A stretch of 64,000 bases of DNA, from contig NZ_NJGV01000014.1 in assembly GCF_002213425.1 (NCBI RefSeq), forward strand, positions 51,267-115,266, written 5' to 3'. Under the pieces are notes generated by a model. It made no database searches, was not told the origin of the DNA, and saw only the letters and a program-made list of their open reading frames with translations. Shown one piece after another: positions 32,692-42,159 of this stretch. The translations under genes and the position numbers were made by a program. Numbering within the stretch: position 1 is the first letter of the stretch; each line of letters starts with the position of its first letter. This DNA is from Herbaspirillum aquaticum. GTDB taxonomy: Bacteria > Pseudomonadota > Gammaproteobacteria > Burkholderiales > Burkholderiaceae_D.

Positions 32692-33705
32692 TTACTTGGC
32701 GTTGGCCAGGGCGACGGTGGTGTCGAGCATGCGGTTGGAGAAACCCCACTCGTTGTCGTACCAGGACGACACCTTCACCAGGCGGCCGGAGACCTTGGTC
32801 AGGGTGGCGTCGAAGTTGGACGATGCCGGGTTGTGGTTGAAGTCCACCGAAACCAGCGGGTCGGTGTTGTAGGTCAGGATGCCCTTCAGGGGACCGTTTT
32901 CGGAAGCGGCCTTGAGGATGGCGTTGACTTCATCCACGGTGGTGTCGCGCGAAGCCACGAAGGACAGGTCGACGATGGACACGTTGATCGTCGGCACGCG
33001 GATGGCGTAGCCGTCCAGCTTGCCGTTCAGTTCCGGCAGCACCAGGCCGACGGCGGCGGCAGCACCGGTCTTGGTCGGGATCATGGACTGGGTGGCCGAA
33101 CGGGCGCGGCGCAGGTCTTCGTGGTAGACGTCGGTCAGCACCTGGTCGTTGGTGTAGGCGTGGACGGTGGTCATCAGGCCGTTTTCCAGACCGATCTTGT
33201 CATGCAGCGGCTGCACCAGCGGGGCCAGGCAGTTGGTGGTGCACGATGCGTTGGAGATGACGGTGTCGGAAGCCTTGAGCACGCCGTGGTTGACACCGAA
33301 GACGACGGTCGCATCCACATCCTTGCCGCCGGGAGCGGAGATGATCACCTTCTTGGCACCACCCTTGATGTGGGCGCTGGCCTTTTCCTTGGTGGTGAAG
33401 AAGCCGGTGCATTCCAGCACCACGTCCACACCCAGCTCGCCCCAGGGCAGCTCGGCGGGGTTGCGCTGGGCCAGCACCTTGATGCGGTCACCGTTGACGA
33501 CGATGGAGTCGCCATCCACGGTCACGGTGCCCGGGAACTTGCCGTGGGCGGTGTCGTACTGGGTCAGGTGGGCATTGGTCTTCGGATCGCCCAGGTCGTT
33601 GATGGCGACGATCTCGATGTCGTGCTTCTTGCCGCCTTCGTAGTGAGCGCGCAGGATATTGCGGCCGATGCGGCCATAACCGTTGATTGCTACGCGAATT
33701 GCCAT
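32692..33705 (-). CDS. gap: Glyceraldehyde-3-phosphate dehydrogenase, type I
   Basis: The protein has 337 residues. It converts glyceraldehyde 3-phosphate to 1,3-bisphosphoglycerate with NAD and phosphate. The Rossmann motif is [10 protein letters not shown]. The catalytic Cys lies in [13 protein letters not shown], and the His in the region after VHAYTNDQ. The Asp in AINDLGD after the second strand fits NAD preference. GAGGAG precedes the start. It follows tkt and the GNAT gene on the same strand, grouping central carbon enzymes. Confidence 0.97.
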   Translation of the reverse strand: MAIRVAINGYGRIGRNILRAHYEGGKKHDIEIVAINDLGDPKTNAHLTQYDTAHGKFPGTVTVDGDSIVVNGDRIKVLAQRNPAELPWGELGVDVVLECTGFFTTKEKASAHIKGGAKKVIISAPGGKDVDATVVFGVNHGVLKASDTVISNASCTTNCLAPLVQPLHDKIGLENGLMTTVHAYTNDQVLTDVYHEDLRRARSATQSMIPTKTGAAAAVGLVLPELNGKLDGYAIRVPTINVSIVDLSFVASRDTTVDEVNAILKAASENGPLKGILTYNTDPLVSVDFNHNPASSNFDATLTKVSGRLVKVSSWYDNEWGFSNRMLDTTVALANAK

Positions 33706-33897
33706 GCTCTTCTCCTCAAGTAGTAAAAATCAATGCAAACCGGTAGTCGGGAAAGCGACCAGGCCAACAGCTTGCCCCTCTTCGGAGCCGCCGATCAGAC
33801 ATGGATCCTTCTTTTCCGGCCTTTTTGTTCAGTTGTTCTTGCCGTCCCTCTTTGCCCTGCTGGTCCCGCCGATCAATCTGGTGCCGCCCTCACCCGC

Positions 33898-34425
33898 TCA
33901 GGAGTGAAGCTTGCGCCAGACGAAACCGATCTCGTCGAGTTCACTGCCATCGTCCCAGGTGAACGTTTGTTCATAAAGCCTTTCGGCCCCGAGCGACTCG
34001 AAAAATTCCCCGGCGCCTTCGTTCTTGCTCAGCACCCAGGCCATGAGGCCGGTCGCACCGGCACTGATGAGGGTGGCCGCCACATTGGCCAGCAGCCGCT
34101 TGCCCAGTCCCTTGCGCTGCTCATCGGGCAGCACGCAGATGGCGGTCAGCTCGGCATCGCAGCCGAAACGCGATTCGGCCAGGGTCATGCCCGAAGCGAA
34201 GCCGATGATCTCGCCGCCGCTTTCGGCCACGAAGGTGCAGGCCGCGTCCGAAGACGCTTCCAGCACCTGCTCCCACAGCTTGACGCTTTCCTCGGGCTTG
34301 AGGTGATCCAGGTAGCTGTCGGGCACCAGGCCGCGATAGGCAGCCCGCCAGGCATCGATGCGCACTCCGGCGATGGAGGCCGCATCGCCCTTCCTGGCGC
34401 GGCGGAACAGGACTTCTTCAGTCAT
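33898..34425 (-). CDS. GNAT family N-acetyltransferase
   Basis: The protein has 175 residues. It shows the GNAT motif A in AELTAICVLPDEQRKGLGKRLL, where the R-x-x-G-x-G/A stretch binds acetyl-CoA pyrophosphate. The N-terminal FRRARKGDAASIAGVRIDAWRAAYRGLVP is typical of small-molecule or protein N-acetyltransferases of this group. The acceptor is unknown. The ATG at 34425 lies 14 nt after the tkt stop, so it is probably translated from the tkt message; an upstream TTG is a less likely start. Confidence 0.85.
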   Translation of the reverse strand: MTEEVLFRRARKGDAASIAGVRIDAWRAAYRGLVPDSYLDHLKPEESVKLWEQVLEASSDAACTFVAESGGEIIGFASGMTLAESRFGCDAELTAICVLPDEQRKGLGKRLLANVAATLISAGATGLMAWVLSKNEGAGEFFESLGAERLYEQTFTWDDGSELDEIGFVWRKLHS

Positions 34426-34439
34426 GGACACCAGACTGC

Positions 34440-36434
34440 TCAAGCCAGTACTGCCTTGGCCTTGGCCACCACGTTCTCGACGGTGAAGCCGAAGTGCTTG
34501 AACAGCACGCCGGCCGGGGCCGACTCGCCGAAGGTATCGATACCGACCACGGCGCCTTCCAGGCCCACGTACTTGTGCCAGAAGGCGGTCACACCGGCTT
34601 CGATGGCCACGCGCGGCACGCCGCGGGTCAGCACGGAGGCCTTGTAGGCCGCGTCCTGGCGGTCGAACACGTCGGTCGACGGCATCGAGACCACACGCAC
34701 GGCGATGCCTTCAGCGGTCAGGGCATCAGCGGCCTTGGTGGCCAGTTCGATTTCGGAGCCGGTCGCCATCAGGATGACCTTGGCGTTGGGCGCATCGCGC
34801 AGCACGTAGCCGCCACGGGCGATGTCCTTGACCTGGGCGTCGGTGCGCTCCTGGAACGGCAGGTTCTGGCGCGAGAAGATCAGGGTGCTCGGACCATCGT
34901 GACGCTTGATCGCTTCAGCCCAGGCCACGGCGGTTTCGGTGGTGTCGCACGGACGCCAGTTGTCCAGGTTGGGGATCAGGCGCAGGCTGGAGACGTGTTC
35001 CACCGACTGGTGCGTCGGGCCGTCTTCGCCCAGGCCGATGGAGTCGTGGGTGAACACGAACAGCGCGCGGGTCTTCATCAGGGCTGCCATGCGCAGGGCA
35101 TTGCGGCTGTAGTCGGAGAAGGTCAGGAAGGTCGCGCCGAAGGGCAGGTAGCCGCCATGCAGGGCGATGCCGTTCATGATGGCGCTCATGCCGAATTCAC
35201 GCACACCGTAGTTGATGTGGTTGCCGCGCTGGTCGGCGCGCACGGCCACCGATTCCTTCCAGTTGGTCAGGTTCGAGCCGGTCAGGTCGGCCGAGCCGCC
35301 CAGGAATTCCGGCAGCGCCTGTGCGTAAGCCTGGATGGCGTTCTGGCTGGCCTTGCGGGTGGCGATGGTTTCCTTCTTTTCCAGCGTGGAATTGATGTAG
35401 GCGGTCACGGTCGATTCGAACGCGGCCGGCAGCTCGCCCTTTAGGCGACGCAGCAGTTCGGCGGCCTCGGCCGGGTATTGGGCGGCGTAGCTGTCGAAGG
35501 TCTGCTTCCAGCTGGCTTCGAAGTCGGCGCCGGTGGCCTTGGCGTCCCAGGCGGAGTAGACATCGGCCGGGATCTCGAAGGGGGCGGAAGTCCAGCCCAG
35601 CGCTTCGCGCACGGCGGCGATTTCCTTGTCGCCCAGGGCAGCGCCGTGGACCTTGTCGGTACCGGCCAGGTTGGGCGAACCCTTGCCGATGACGGTACGG
35701 CAGCAGATCAGGGTCGGCTTGTCGGCCAGCTTGGCCTGGTGGATCGCGGCGCTCACCGCCTCGACGTTGTGGCCGTCCACGGCCGGGATGACGTTCCAGC
35801 CGTAGGCTTCGAAGCGCTTCGGGGTGTCGTCCTTGAACCAGCCTTCGACGTGGCCGTCGATGGAGATGCCATTGTCGTCATACAGCACGATCAGCTTGGA
35901 CAGGTTCAAGACGCCCGCCAGCGAGCAGGCTTCATGCGAGATGCCTTCCATCAGGCAGCCGTCGCCGACGAAGGCGTAGGTGTAGTGATCGACCACGGCC
36001 AGGCCGGGCTTGTTGAATTCGGCGGCCAGCAGCTTTTCAGCCAGCGCCATGCCCACTGCATTGGTGATGCCCTGGCCCAGCGGGCCGGTGGTGGTTTCCA
36101 CGCCCGGGGTGATGTGCACTTCCGGGTGGCCGGCGGTCTTGGAATGCAGCTGGCGGAAGGACTTGATGTCGTCCATCGACAGGTCGTAGCCGGTCAGGTG
36201 CAGCAGGGCGTACTGCAGCATCGAGCCGTGGCCGTTGGAGAGCACGAAACGGTCACGGTTGGCCCAATGCGGGTTGGACGGATTGTGGCGATAGTGCTTG
36301 GCCCACAGGGCCACTGCGATTTCGGCCATCCCCATCGGCATGCCCGGGTGTCCGGAATTGGCTTTTTGTACTGCGTCCATCGCCAGCGCGCGGATCGCGT
36401 TGGCCATCTTGTCGGTGGGGAGAGTGGAAATCAT
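34440..36434 (-). CDS. tkt: Transketolase
   Basis: The protein has 664 residues, the usual bacterial length. It moves two-carbon units between sugar phosphates in the pentose phosphate pathway with thiamine diphosphate. The N-terminal [22 protein letters not shown], the diphosphate motif GDGCLMEG, and the cofactor-activating Glu region ([14 protein letters not shown]) are present. The start at 36434 is the Met before STLPTDK; codons upstream in frame lack family resemblance. It leads a tkt-GNAT-gap row and diverges from rsmE, supplying erythrose 4-phosphate that aroG uses. Confidence 0.96.
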   Translation of the reverse strand: MISTLPTDKMANAIRALAMDAVQKANSGHPGMPMGMAEIAVALWAKHYRHNPSNPHWANRDRFVLSNGHGSMLQYALLHLTGYDLSMDDIKSFRQLHSKTAGHPEVHITPGVETTTGPLGQGITNAVGMALAEKLLAAEFNKPGLAVVDHYTYAFVGDGCLMEGISHEACSLAGVLNLSKLIVLYDDNGISIDGHVEGWFKDDTPKRFEAYGWNVIPAVDGHNVEAVSAAIHQAKLADKPTLICCRTVIGKGSPNLAGTDKVHGAALGDKEIAAVREALGWTSAPFEIPADVYSAWDAKATGADFEASWKQTFDSYAAQYPAEAAELLRRLKGELPAAFESTVTAYINSTLEKKETIATRKASQNAIQAYAQALPEFLGGSADLTGSNLTNWKESVAVRADQRGNHINYGVREFGMSAIMNGIALHGGYLPFGATFLTFSDYSRNALRMAALMKTRALFVFTHDSIGLGEDGPTHQSVEHVSSLRLIPNLDNWRPCDTTETAVAWAEAIKRHDGPSTLIFSRQNLPFQERTDAQVKDIARGGYVLRDAPNAKVILMATGSEIELATKAADALTAEGIAVRVVSMPSTDVFDRQDAAYKASVLTRGVPRVAIEAGVTAFWHKYVGLEGAVVGIDTFGESAPAGVLFKHFGFTVENVVAKAKAVLA

Positions 36435-36643
36435 GTCGAGGTCAGAGTTTGCTGTGCTGGGGGGCGCCGCAGGCGCACAAATCGGATGTTCAAGCCAATG
36501 CGCCGGCCCGGAAGACCGGGTAACGGCGCGGGCCCGTATTTTACCAGAGTGCGCCGGGGGGATTAAAATTCGGGACCAGCCCCTGACCGGACTGACAACT
36601 TTTTTCATGTCTTTTTGATCTTCTTCGCCCAGGACCCAGCCCC

Positions 36644-37369
36644 ATGCCCCGCTTTTACTTCCCGCACCCCCTCGGCATCGGCTCGACCCTGGTCCTGCCC
36701 GAGCAGATAGCCCATCACATCCAGGTACTGCGCCTGCAGCCGGGCGACACCGTCACCCTGTTCAATGGCGAAGGCGGCGAATACACCGCCAGCCTGAGCA
36801 CCCTCGAAAAGAAGCGCGCCCACGCCGAAGTGAAGACTTTTTCACCCCGCGAGGCCGAGCTGCCCTATGCGCTGACCCTGGCCCAGGCCCTGCCTGAAGG
36901 TTCGAAGATGGACTGGATCGTCGAGAAAGCCGTGGAGCTGGGCGCCACCGCCCTCCAGCCGCTGGCCGCGCAGCGCTGCGTGGTGCGGCTCTCGGGCGAA
37001 CGGGCCGAGAAGAAGCAGGCCCACTGGCAAGGCACCGTCCATGCGGCCGCCGAGCAATGCGGCCGCAATCGCCTGCCGCACTTGGGCGAAGTCACCGACT
37101 TCAAGCGCTGGATCGCCCAGAGCGACCTGCATCGGCGCATCCTGCTCTCCCCGCGCGGCACCGAGCCGCTGTCGGGCTGGGCGCGGCACCATCCGCCGCA
37201 GGCCGTGACCGTCATGGTCGGCCCCGAAGGCGGCTTCAGCGAGGAAGAAGAAGACCTGGCCTGCGCCCAGGGTGCGCTGATGCTGTCCATGGGCAGCCGC
37301 GTGCTGCGTACCGAGACCGCCGGGCTGGCGGCATTGGCGGCCTTGAATGCGGTGTGGGGAGAGCTTTGA
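36644..37369 (+). CDS. rsmE: 16S rRNA (uracil-1498-N3)-methyltransferase
   Basis: The protein has 241 residues. It is a SPOUT-class enzyme that methylates U1498 in the 30S decoding region. The N-terminal PUA-like domain starts MPRFYFP. The trefoil-knot SAM site includes [13 protein letters not shown] and [16 protein letters not shown]. It diverges from tkt across 209 nt. The toxin-antitoxin pair follows in the same direction after 119 nt but has its own AT-rich promoter region. Confidence 0.95.
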   Translation: MPRFYFPHPLGIGSTLVLPEQIAHHIQVLRLQPGDTVTLFNGEGGEYTASLSTLEKKRAHAEVKTFSPREAELPYALTLAQALPEGSKMDWIVEKAVELGATALQPLAAQRCVVRLSGERAEKKQAHWQGTVHAAAEQCGRNRLPHLGEVTDFKRWIAQSDLHRRILLSPRGTEPLSGWARHHPPQAVTVMVGPEGGFSEEEEDLACAQGALMLSMGSRVLRTETAGLAALAALNAVWGEL

Positions 37370-37461
37370 AGAAAGCTTCATCCGGGTGATTTTCCGGCGG
37401 CCCGGCCGATTTCCCAGATTTCCCTCTTGGTGAACCAATGATTAGGCGACCCCGTTGCGGG

Positions 37462-37483
37462 AATATATAAAAAATTGTATATT
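37462..37483. promoter_or_regulatory. AT-rich promoter/operator of the toxin-antitoxin pair
   Basis: An inverted repeat AATATA (37462-37467) and TATATT (37478-37483) lies just 5 nt before the toxin ATG, in a sharply AT-rich patch that could also supply the -10. This is where antitoxin autorepression would act. Confidence 0.5.
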
Positions 37484-37488
37484 GCCGC

Positions 37489-37827
37489 ATGTCCGATCCC
37501 AAACCCGTCGAGTTCCGAGGCAGCGCCCTCGATGACCTTCGAGCCTTTCCTCTTGAGGCAAGGCGGGAAGCTGGTCATCAGCTGGACCAAGTACAAAACG
37601 GCCAGGAGCCGGACGATTGGAAGCCCATGATCACCGTGGGCCAAGGCGTGAAGGAGATTCGGATCCGGGACGCCTCCGGCGCGTTCCGTGTCATTTATGT
37701 TGCCAAGTTCGCCGATGCCGTCTATGTACTTCACTGCTTCCAGAAGAAGACAGAGAAGACCAGCAAGACCGATCTGAACCTGGCCGCAAAGCGTTACCGC
37801 GATTTGTTGAAGGAGTTAGGGCAATGA
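37489..37827 (+). CDS. higB: RelE/ParE superfamily toxin, HigB (Gp49-like)
   Basis: The protein has 112 residues. It resembles phage-derived Gp49-like HigB toxins, which cleave mRNA at the ribosome. Conserved segments are VKEIRIRDASGAFRVIYVAKF and the C-terminal CFQKKTEKTSKTDLNLAAKRY. The toxin gene comes first, the reverse of the classic antitoxin-first order but typical of higBA. Its stop overlaps the antitoxin ATG (ATGA). The nearby operator suggests autorepression. Activity has not been tested. Confidence 0.85.
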   Translation: MSDPKPVEFRGSALDDLRAFPLEARREAGHQLDQVQNGQEPDDWKPMITVGQGVKEIRIRDASGAFRVIYVAKFADAVYVLHCFQKKTEKTSKTDLNLAAKRYRDLLKELGQ

Positions 37828-38105
37828 GCAAGCAACGATTTTCCAGTATCTGGGATGCGATCGAGGACACCCCGGAAGAAGCGGAGAACATGAAGCTGCG
37901 TTCCGTCCTCATGACGGCACTCAAGAACCACCTCACCCGCACGGAAATGAGCCAGGCACAAGCCGCCAAGCTCTTCGGAGTGACTCAGCCGCGTGTCTCC
38001 GACCTGATGCGAGGCAAGATCAATCTGTTCGGACTCGATGCGCTGGTGAACATGGCCACGGCCGCCGGCCTGCACATTGAAATGCGTGTGATCGAATCTG
38101 CCTGA
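37824..38105 (+). CDS. higA: XRE family antitoxin, HigA
   Basis: The protein has 93 residues. A helix-turn-helix lies in the middle (SQAQAAKLFGVTQPRVSDLMRGK), and the C-terminus (LFGLDALVNMATAAGLHIEMRV) is typical of HigA/XRE antitoxins paired with Gp49-like toxins. It neutralises HigB and represses its own operon in known systems. The start overlaps the higB stop by 4 nt, and AAGGAG lies about 9 nt upstream. Confidence 0.87.
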   Translation: MSKQRFSSIWDAIEDTPEEAENMKLRSVLMTALKNHLTRTEMSQAQAAKLFGVTQPRVSDLMRGKINLFGLDALVNMATAAGLHIEMRVIESA

Positions 38106-38375
38106 GTATCCCGAAGCTCGTCGTTTCACGAGCGGTACGCCGCCGTCCGGGTTTCAGCCTTGTTGGCAAGATGGACATAGTGGATATTGACCAGAAACTT
38201 GCTTGATTCCCGTGCAGCCGTCCTGGCCGACGTCCAAATTCGGCGCACGCCTCCCCATTTTGTCTCGCTGACAAAACTCTTCATTTCCCCTCGCGCAACT
38301 TTCCCTCCAGCACTTCACCTCGCAAACCCGCGTGGTGAACCGTTTTCCCGTTTTTCAGCCGCGTGACGGGGGAGC

Positions 38376-38392
38376 TGGCACGCCTCCTGCTT
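38376..38392 (+). promoter_or_regulatory. Sigma-54 (RpoN) promoter of the ureide cluster
   Basis: The sequence TGGCACGCCTCCTGCTT matches the -24/-12 consensus TGGCACG-N4-TTGCT at all positions except one T in the -12 box, with exact GG-to-GC spacing. Transcription would start near 38402, about 30 nt before atzF. Sigma-54 with NtrC normally drives nitrogen-scavenging genes. Confidence 0.8.
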
Positions 38393-38395
38393 AAA

Positions 38396-38427
38396 GATAT
38401 TCAATCTTGTATTCAAGTTTGAATATC
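38396..38427. promoter_or_regulatory. 32-bp near-perfect palindrome, candidate operator
   Basis: Nine-base perfect outer arms GATATTCAA/TTGAATATC enclose a second inverted repeat CTTG/CAAG around TATT. It overlaps the expected transcription start and ends just before the atzF ATG. Repressor binding would block transcription; as RNA it would fold over the ribosome-binding region. The GntR regulator at the far end of the cluster is the obvious candidate protein. Confidence 0.7.
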
Positions 38428-38431
38428 CACC

Positions 38432-40261
38432 ATGACCGCTACCCACGCCCTGCAGCAAGCCGCCCCCGAGGCCGCTCCCACCACCATCGCCGCCACCCTG
38501 GCGGCCTATCGCGAAGGCCGCAGCACGCCCGGCAAGGTGGTGGCCGAACTGCTGGCCCGCATCGAGAGCGCCGGACGCGACGAAGTCTGGATCAGCCGGG
38601 TGCCGCCCAAACAACTGAAACAACAGGCCGCGGCGCTGGACCTGATGCTGCAGATCAAGGGCGAAGCCGTGCTGGAGAGCATGCCCCTGTTCGGCATCCC
38701 CTTCGCCGTGAAGGACAATATCGACGTCGCCGACATGTCCACCACCGGGGCCTGTCCCGAATTCGGCCGACTGGCCAGCGAGAGCGCCACCGTGGTGCAA
38801 CGCCTGCAGGCCGCTGGCGCGCTGCTGGTGGGCAAGACCAACCTGGACCAGTTCGCCACCGGCCTGGTCGGCGTGCGCTCCCCCTACGGCGCGGTACGCA
38901 ACGCCATCAAGCCGGAATACGTCTCCGGCGGCTCCAGTTCGGGTTCGGCGGTGGCCGTGGCACTGGGGCAGGTCATGTTTTCCCTGGGCACCGACACCGC
39001 AGGCTCGGGCCGCGTCCCCGCAGCCTTCAACCACCTGGTGGGCCTGAAACCCACCAAGGGCCTCATCAGCGCGCGCGGCCTGGTGCCGGCCTGCCGCACC
39101 CTGGATTGCATCTCCATCTTCGCCCACGACGTGGCCGATGCCTGGCGCGTGCTGCACAGCGCTTCCGGTTTCGATGCCGAGGATGGCTATTCGCGCCGCC
39201 CCACCATGCTGGGCGTGAAGCGCCGCGGTTATCGCATCGCCATTCCCGAACAATGTGAATTCTTTGGCGACAGCGTCGCCCAGGAAGCCTGGGAACGCAG
39301 CCTGGCGCAGATCGCCGCCCTGCCCGGCGTGAGCCTGGCGAAGATTCCCTTCGCCCCCTTCAGCGCCGCCGCGCAGCTGCTGTACCAGGGCCCGTGGGTG
39401 GCCGAGCGCCGCGCCGCGCTGGGCGACTTCTTCCTGGAGAACCCGGAAACCATCCACCCGGTGGTGCGCCAGATCACTGCCCAGGCCGAGGACTACGACG
39501 CCGTGGACAGCTTCAACGCCCAATATCGCCTGGCCGACCTGCGCCGCCAGGCCGAAAACCTGCTCGAAGGCAGCGACCTGATGCTGGTGCCCACCACCAC
39601 CACCTTCCCCACCATTGCGGAAGTGGAAGCCGATCCGGTGGTGCGCAATGCGCAGCTGGGCCATTACACCAACTTCGTCAACCTGATGGACATGTCGGCC
39701 CTGGCCATCCCCGCCGTGTGGCGCCGCGATGGCTTGCCCGCCGGGGTGACCCTGATCGGCCCCGCCGGTGCCGACCACCTGCTGGCCGAAGCCGGCGCGC
39801 GCCTGCAGCAGCAACTGGGCGGCGCGGCGCAAGCCGATGCGATTGCGGCCACACCGCTGCCTTTCAACGAAAGCACCATCAAGGTCTGCGTGGTCGGCGC
39901 CCACCTGGCCGGCCAGCCCCTGAACTGGCAATTGCTGGAAGCCGGTGCGCGCCGCGTGGCCGTCACCCGTACCGCTGCCCACTATCGTCTCTACGCCCTG
40001 GCGGGTACCACGCCACCCAAGCCGGGCCTGGCCCGTACCGAAGGCGACGGCGCCGCCATCGCAGTGGAAGTGTGGGAAATGCCGCTGCGCCAGTTTGGCG
40101 GCTTCGTCGCCGCCATCCCGGCACCGCTGGGCATCGGCACGGTGGAGCTGGCCGATGGCAGCAGCGTCAAGGGCTTCATCTGCGAGCCGGCCGGCATTGC
40201 CGGGGCCACCGACATCACCCACCACGGCGGCTGGGTCAACTACCTCAATTCGCTGCACTGA
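38432..40261 (+). CDS. atzF: Allophanate hydrolase
   Basis: The protein has 609 residues, close to Pseudomonas ADP AtzF. It hydrolyses allophanate, giving two ammonia and two CO2 after carbamate breakdown. The amidase-signature triad is visible as Lys94 (FAVKDNID), cis-Ser168 (SGGSSSGSA) and nucleophile Ser192 (TDTAGSGRVP), with the same spacing as K91/S165/S189 of AtzF. The C-terminal 150 residues form the separate allophanate hydrolase C domain (VVGAHLAGQPLNWQLLEAGAR). There is no urea carboxylase nearby, so allophanate must come from biuret, triuret or cyanuric-type substrates. It is the first gene after the sigma-54 promoter. Confidence 0.94.
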   Translation: MTATHALQQAAPEAAPTTIAATLAAYREGRSTPGKVVAELLARIESAGRDEVWISRVPPKQLKQQAAALDLMLQIKGEAVLESMPLFGIPFAVKDNIDVADMSTTGACPEFGRLASESATVVQRLQAAGALLVGKTNLDQFATGLVGVRSPYGAVRNAIKPEYVSGGSSSGSAVAVALGQVMFSLGTDTAGSGRVPAAFNHLVGLKPTKGLISARGLVPACRTLDCISIFAHDVADAWRVLHSASGFDAEDGYSRRPTMLGVKRRGYRIAIPEQCEFFGDSVAQEAWERSLAQIAALPGVSLAKIPFAPFSAAAQLLYQGPWVAERRAALGDFFLENPETIHPVVRQITAQAEDYDAVDSFNAQYRLADLRRQAENLLEGSDLMLVPTTTTFPTIAEVEADPVVRNAQLGHYTNFVNLMDMSALAIPAVWRRDGLPAGVTLIGPAGADHLLAEAGARLQQQLGGAAQADAIAATPLPFNESTIKVCVVGAHLAGQPLNWQLLEAGARRVAVTRTAAHYRLYALAGTTPPKPGLARTEGDGAAIAVEVWEMPLRQFGGFVAAIPAPLGIGTVELADGSSVKGFICEPAGIAGATDITHHGGWVNYLNSLH

Positions 40262-40289
40262 CCTGAACACCCTCACCACGGAGCTGCTC

Positions 40290-41303
40290 ATGAAAAAGAA
40301 CAACCCAACCGCTGTCCACGATGCCAACCGTCGCAGTTTCATCGCCAAGGCGGGCGCCGTCGCCGCTACCGCAGCCATCGCGGGCGCCCCGGCCATCTTG
40401 CGTGCGCAGACGGTCCCGATCCGCATCGGCTACTGGCCGGTGGCCGCTGGCCTGCCGTTCTACGCCGCTGTAGAAGCGGGTTACTTCAAGCAGGCCGGGC
40501 TGGAAGTGCAGGCCCTCAAATTCGCCGGGGCCCAGCAGGTGATGGAGGCCATGCTGGCAGGCCGCGCCGACGGCTCGGCCAATGGCACCGGGGCCGGCAA
40601 CCTGGCCATCGGCGAGATCGCCCAGCCGGGCCTGTTCAAGATCTTTGCTACCAATCCCAGCAATGCCAAGTACGTACTGGATGAGTTCCTGGTGCCCAAG
40701 GACAGCGCGGTCAAATCGATCGCCGACCTCAAGGGCAAGAAGGTCGCCTCCGGGCCCGGCATCCAGAACGTCACCCTGGCCAAGACGGTACTCGAACGCG
40801 CCGGTGCCACTGGCGCGACCGTAGTCGAACTGCCCATCGGTCAGCATGTCGCTTCGCTGGCCGCCGGCCAGGTCGATGCCGCCTACACGCTGGAACCGAC
40901 CGGCACCGTGGGCCGCATGAACAACACCACCCGCGTGCTGGAAGCCGGCGTGATCGCCAAGTACATCCTGGGTGACCCGATGGCCCCCTGGCACGGCGGC
41001 GCTGCCGCGCTGACCACCGAGTTCATCAAGAAGAATCCGGAACTGGCGCGCAAGTACATCGCCGCCTATGCGCGTGGCATCGAGCTGGTGCGCAACAATC
41101 CGGACCAGGCCCGCACCTACCTGAAGGGCTATACCGCCATCGAAGGTTCGCTCACCAATGAAGTGCCGCTGGCGGCCTACATGCTCTACAACGAGTTCAA
41201 GCCCAGCGACCTGGCCTACTTCCAGAAGTTCTACGACCTGTTCGTCGAGAAGGGCGTGTTCTCGCAACGCATCGTGGTCGACAACCTGATCTACAAGGGC
41301 TGA
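40290..41303 (+). CDS. ABC transporter substrate-binding protein, NitT/TauT family
   Basis: The protein has 337 residues. It starts with a twin-arginine signal (NRRSFIAKAGAVAATAAIAG), so it is probably exported folded through Tat. The mature part has the periplasmic-binding fold of the NrtA/SsuA/ThiY group (IRIGYWPVAAGLPFYAAVEAGYFKQAGLEV). The ligand is unknown; next to atzF, a ureide such as biuret or triuret is the best guess. It lies 28 nt after atzF with GGAG upstream, followed 7 nt later by its permease. Confidence 0.88.
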   Translation: MKKNNPTAVHDANRRSFIAKAGAVAATAAIAGAPAILRAQTVPIRIGYWPVAAGLPFYAAVEAGYFKQAGLEVQALKFAGAQQVMEAMLAGRADGSANGTGAGNLAIGEIAQPGLFKIFATNPSNAKYVLDEFLVPKDSAVKSIADLKGKKVASGPGIQNVTLAKTVLERAGATGATVVELPIGQHVASLAAGQVDAAYTLEPTGTVGRMNNTTRVLEAGVIAKYILGDPMAPWHGGAAALTTEFIKKNPELARKYIAAYARGIELVRNNPDQARTYLKGYTAIEGSLTNEVPLAAYMLYNEFKPSDLAYFQKFYDLFVEKGVFSQRIVVDNLIYKG

Positions 41304-41310
41304 GGCCATC

Positions 41311-42159
41311 ATGAACGAGACCATCGCCCCTTCCGTGACCGTGGCGCCCAAACCGGCGGCCTCGGCGCCGCCTGCCGCGCCTGCGCCCAAGGCACCGCGC
41401 AAGGCCCCTGCCCTGGGCCGCCTGCTGCCCATCGTCGGGCCCATCGCGCTGTTCGTGATCTGGGACCTGGTGGTGCGCGCCGGCTGGATCAAGGCCATCC
41501 TGCTGCCTCCGCCCGAAGCCACGCTCATGGCCATGTTCAAGGGCCTGGCGGGAGGACCGCTGCTGCTGGATTTCACGGTGACCGTGATCCGCACGCTGGA
41601 AGCCTTCGCCATCGCCGCCGTGCTGGGCCTGCCCATCGGCGTGCTCCTGGGCAGCAACGAGCGCGCCTATCGCAGCGTGGAATTCCTGATCGATTTCTTC
41701 CGTTCCACGCCCTCCTCCGCGCTGATCCCGCTGTTCCTGCTGATCTTCGGTGTCTCCGACATCAACAAGGTGGCCATCGCCGCTTTCGGTGCCTTCCTGA
41801 TCGTGCTCTTCAACAGCGCCTATGGCGTGCTCAATGCGCGCAAGCAGCGGGTGATGGCGGCCAAGGTGATGGGCGCTTCGCGCTGGCGCATCTTCTGCGA
41901 CGTGCTGATCTGGGAAAGCCTGCAAGCCAGCTTCGTGGGCCTGCGCAGCGCAGTCTCGATGGCGCTGGTGATCGTGATCGTGGCGGAGATGTTCATCGGC
42001 TCCGAAAACGGCCTGGGCCACCGCATCATCGATACCCAGCAAGTCCTGAACGTGCGCGAGATGTATGCCGCCATCCTCTCGGCGGGCGCGCTGGGCTATG
42101 CCCTCAACGTGGTCTTCATCGTCATTGAAAAACGCATCGTGCACTGGAGTGGAAGATGA
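41311..42159 (+). CDS. ABC transporter permease, NitT/TauT family
   Basis: The protein has 282 residues. About six membrane helices follow a 35-residue Pro/Ala-rich cytoplasmic tail. The EAA loop that docks the ATPase is visible near KVMGASRWRIFCDVLIWESL. It forms the channel for the substrate-binding protein encoded just upstream. Its stop overlaps the ATPase start by 4 nt. Confidence 0.9.
   Translation: MNETIAPSVTVAPKPAASAPPAAPAPKAPRKAPALGRLLPIVGPIALFVIWDLVVRAGWIKAILLPPPEATLMAMFKGLAGGPLLLDFTVTVIRTLEAFAIAAVLGLPIGVLLGSNERAYRSVEFLIDFFRSTPSSALIPLFLLIFGVSDINKVAIAAFGAFLIVLFNSAYGVLNARKQRVMAAKVMGASRWRIFCDVLIWESLQASFVGLRSAVSMALVIVIVAEMFIGSENGLGHRIIDTQQVLNVREMYAAILSAGALGYALNVVFIVIEKRIVHWSGR

Larger units (their letters stand above)
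38106..38431 (+). promoter_or_regulatory. Regulatory region of the ureide cluster (326 nt)
   Basis: No gene was found here. It holds, in order: TTTTGTC-N5-GACAAAA (38258-38276), TTCACC-N14-GGTGAA (38314-38339), a sigma-54 promoter (38376-38392) and a 32-bp palindrome (38396-38427) that reaches to 4 nt before the atzF ATG. The first two repeats are possible activator sites at typical enhancer distances, but they do not match the NtrC consensus closely. Confidence 0.6.

Noticed and set aside
37489..38105. Toxin-antitoxin pair considered as part of a prophage or integron
   Set aside because: No phage genes, integrase or attachment repeats are visible around it.
38432..40261. Generic amidase or Asp-tRNA(Asn)/Glu-tRNA(Gln) amidotransferase subunit A
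   Set aside because: The extra C-terminal domain and the residue spacing match allophanate hydrolase, and there is no gatB or gatC beside it.
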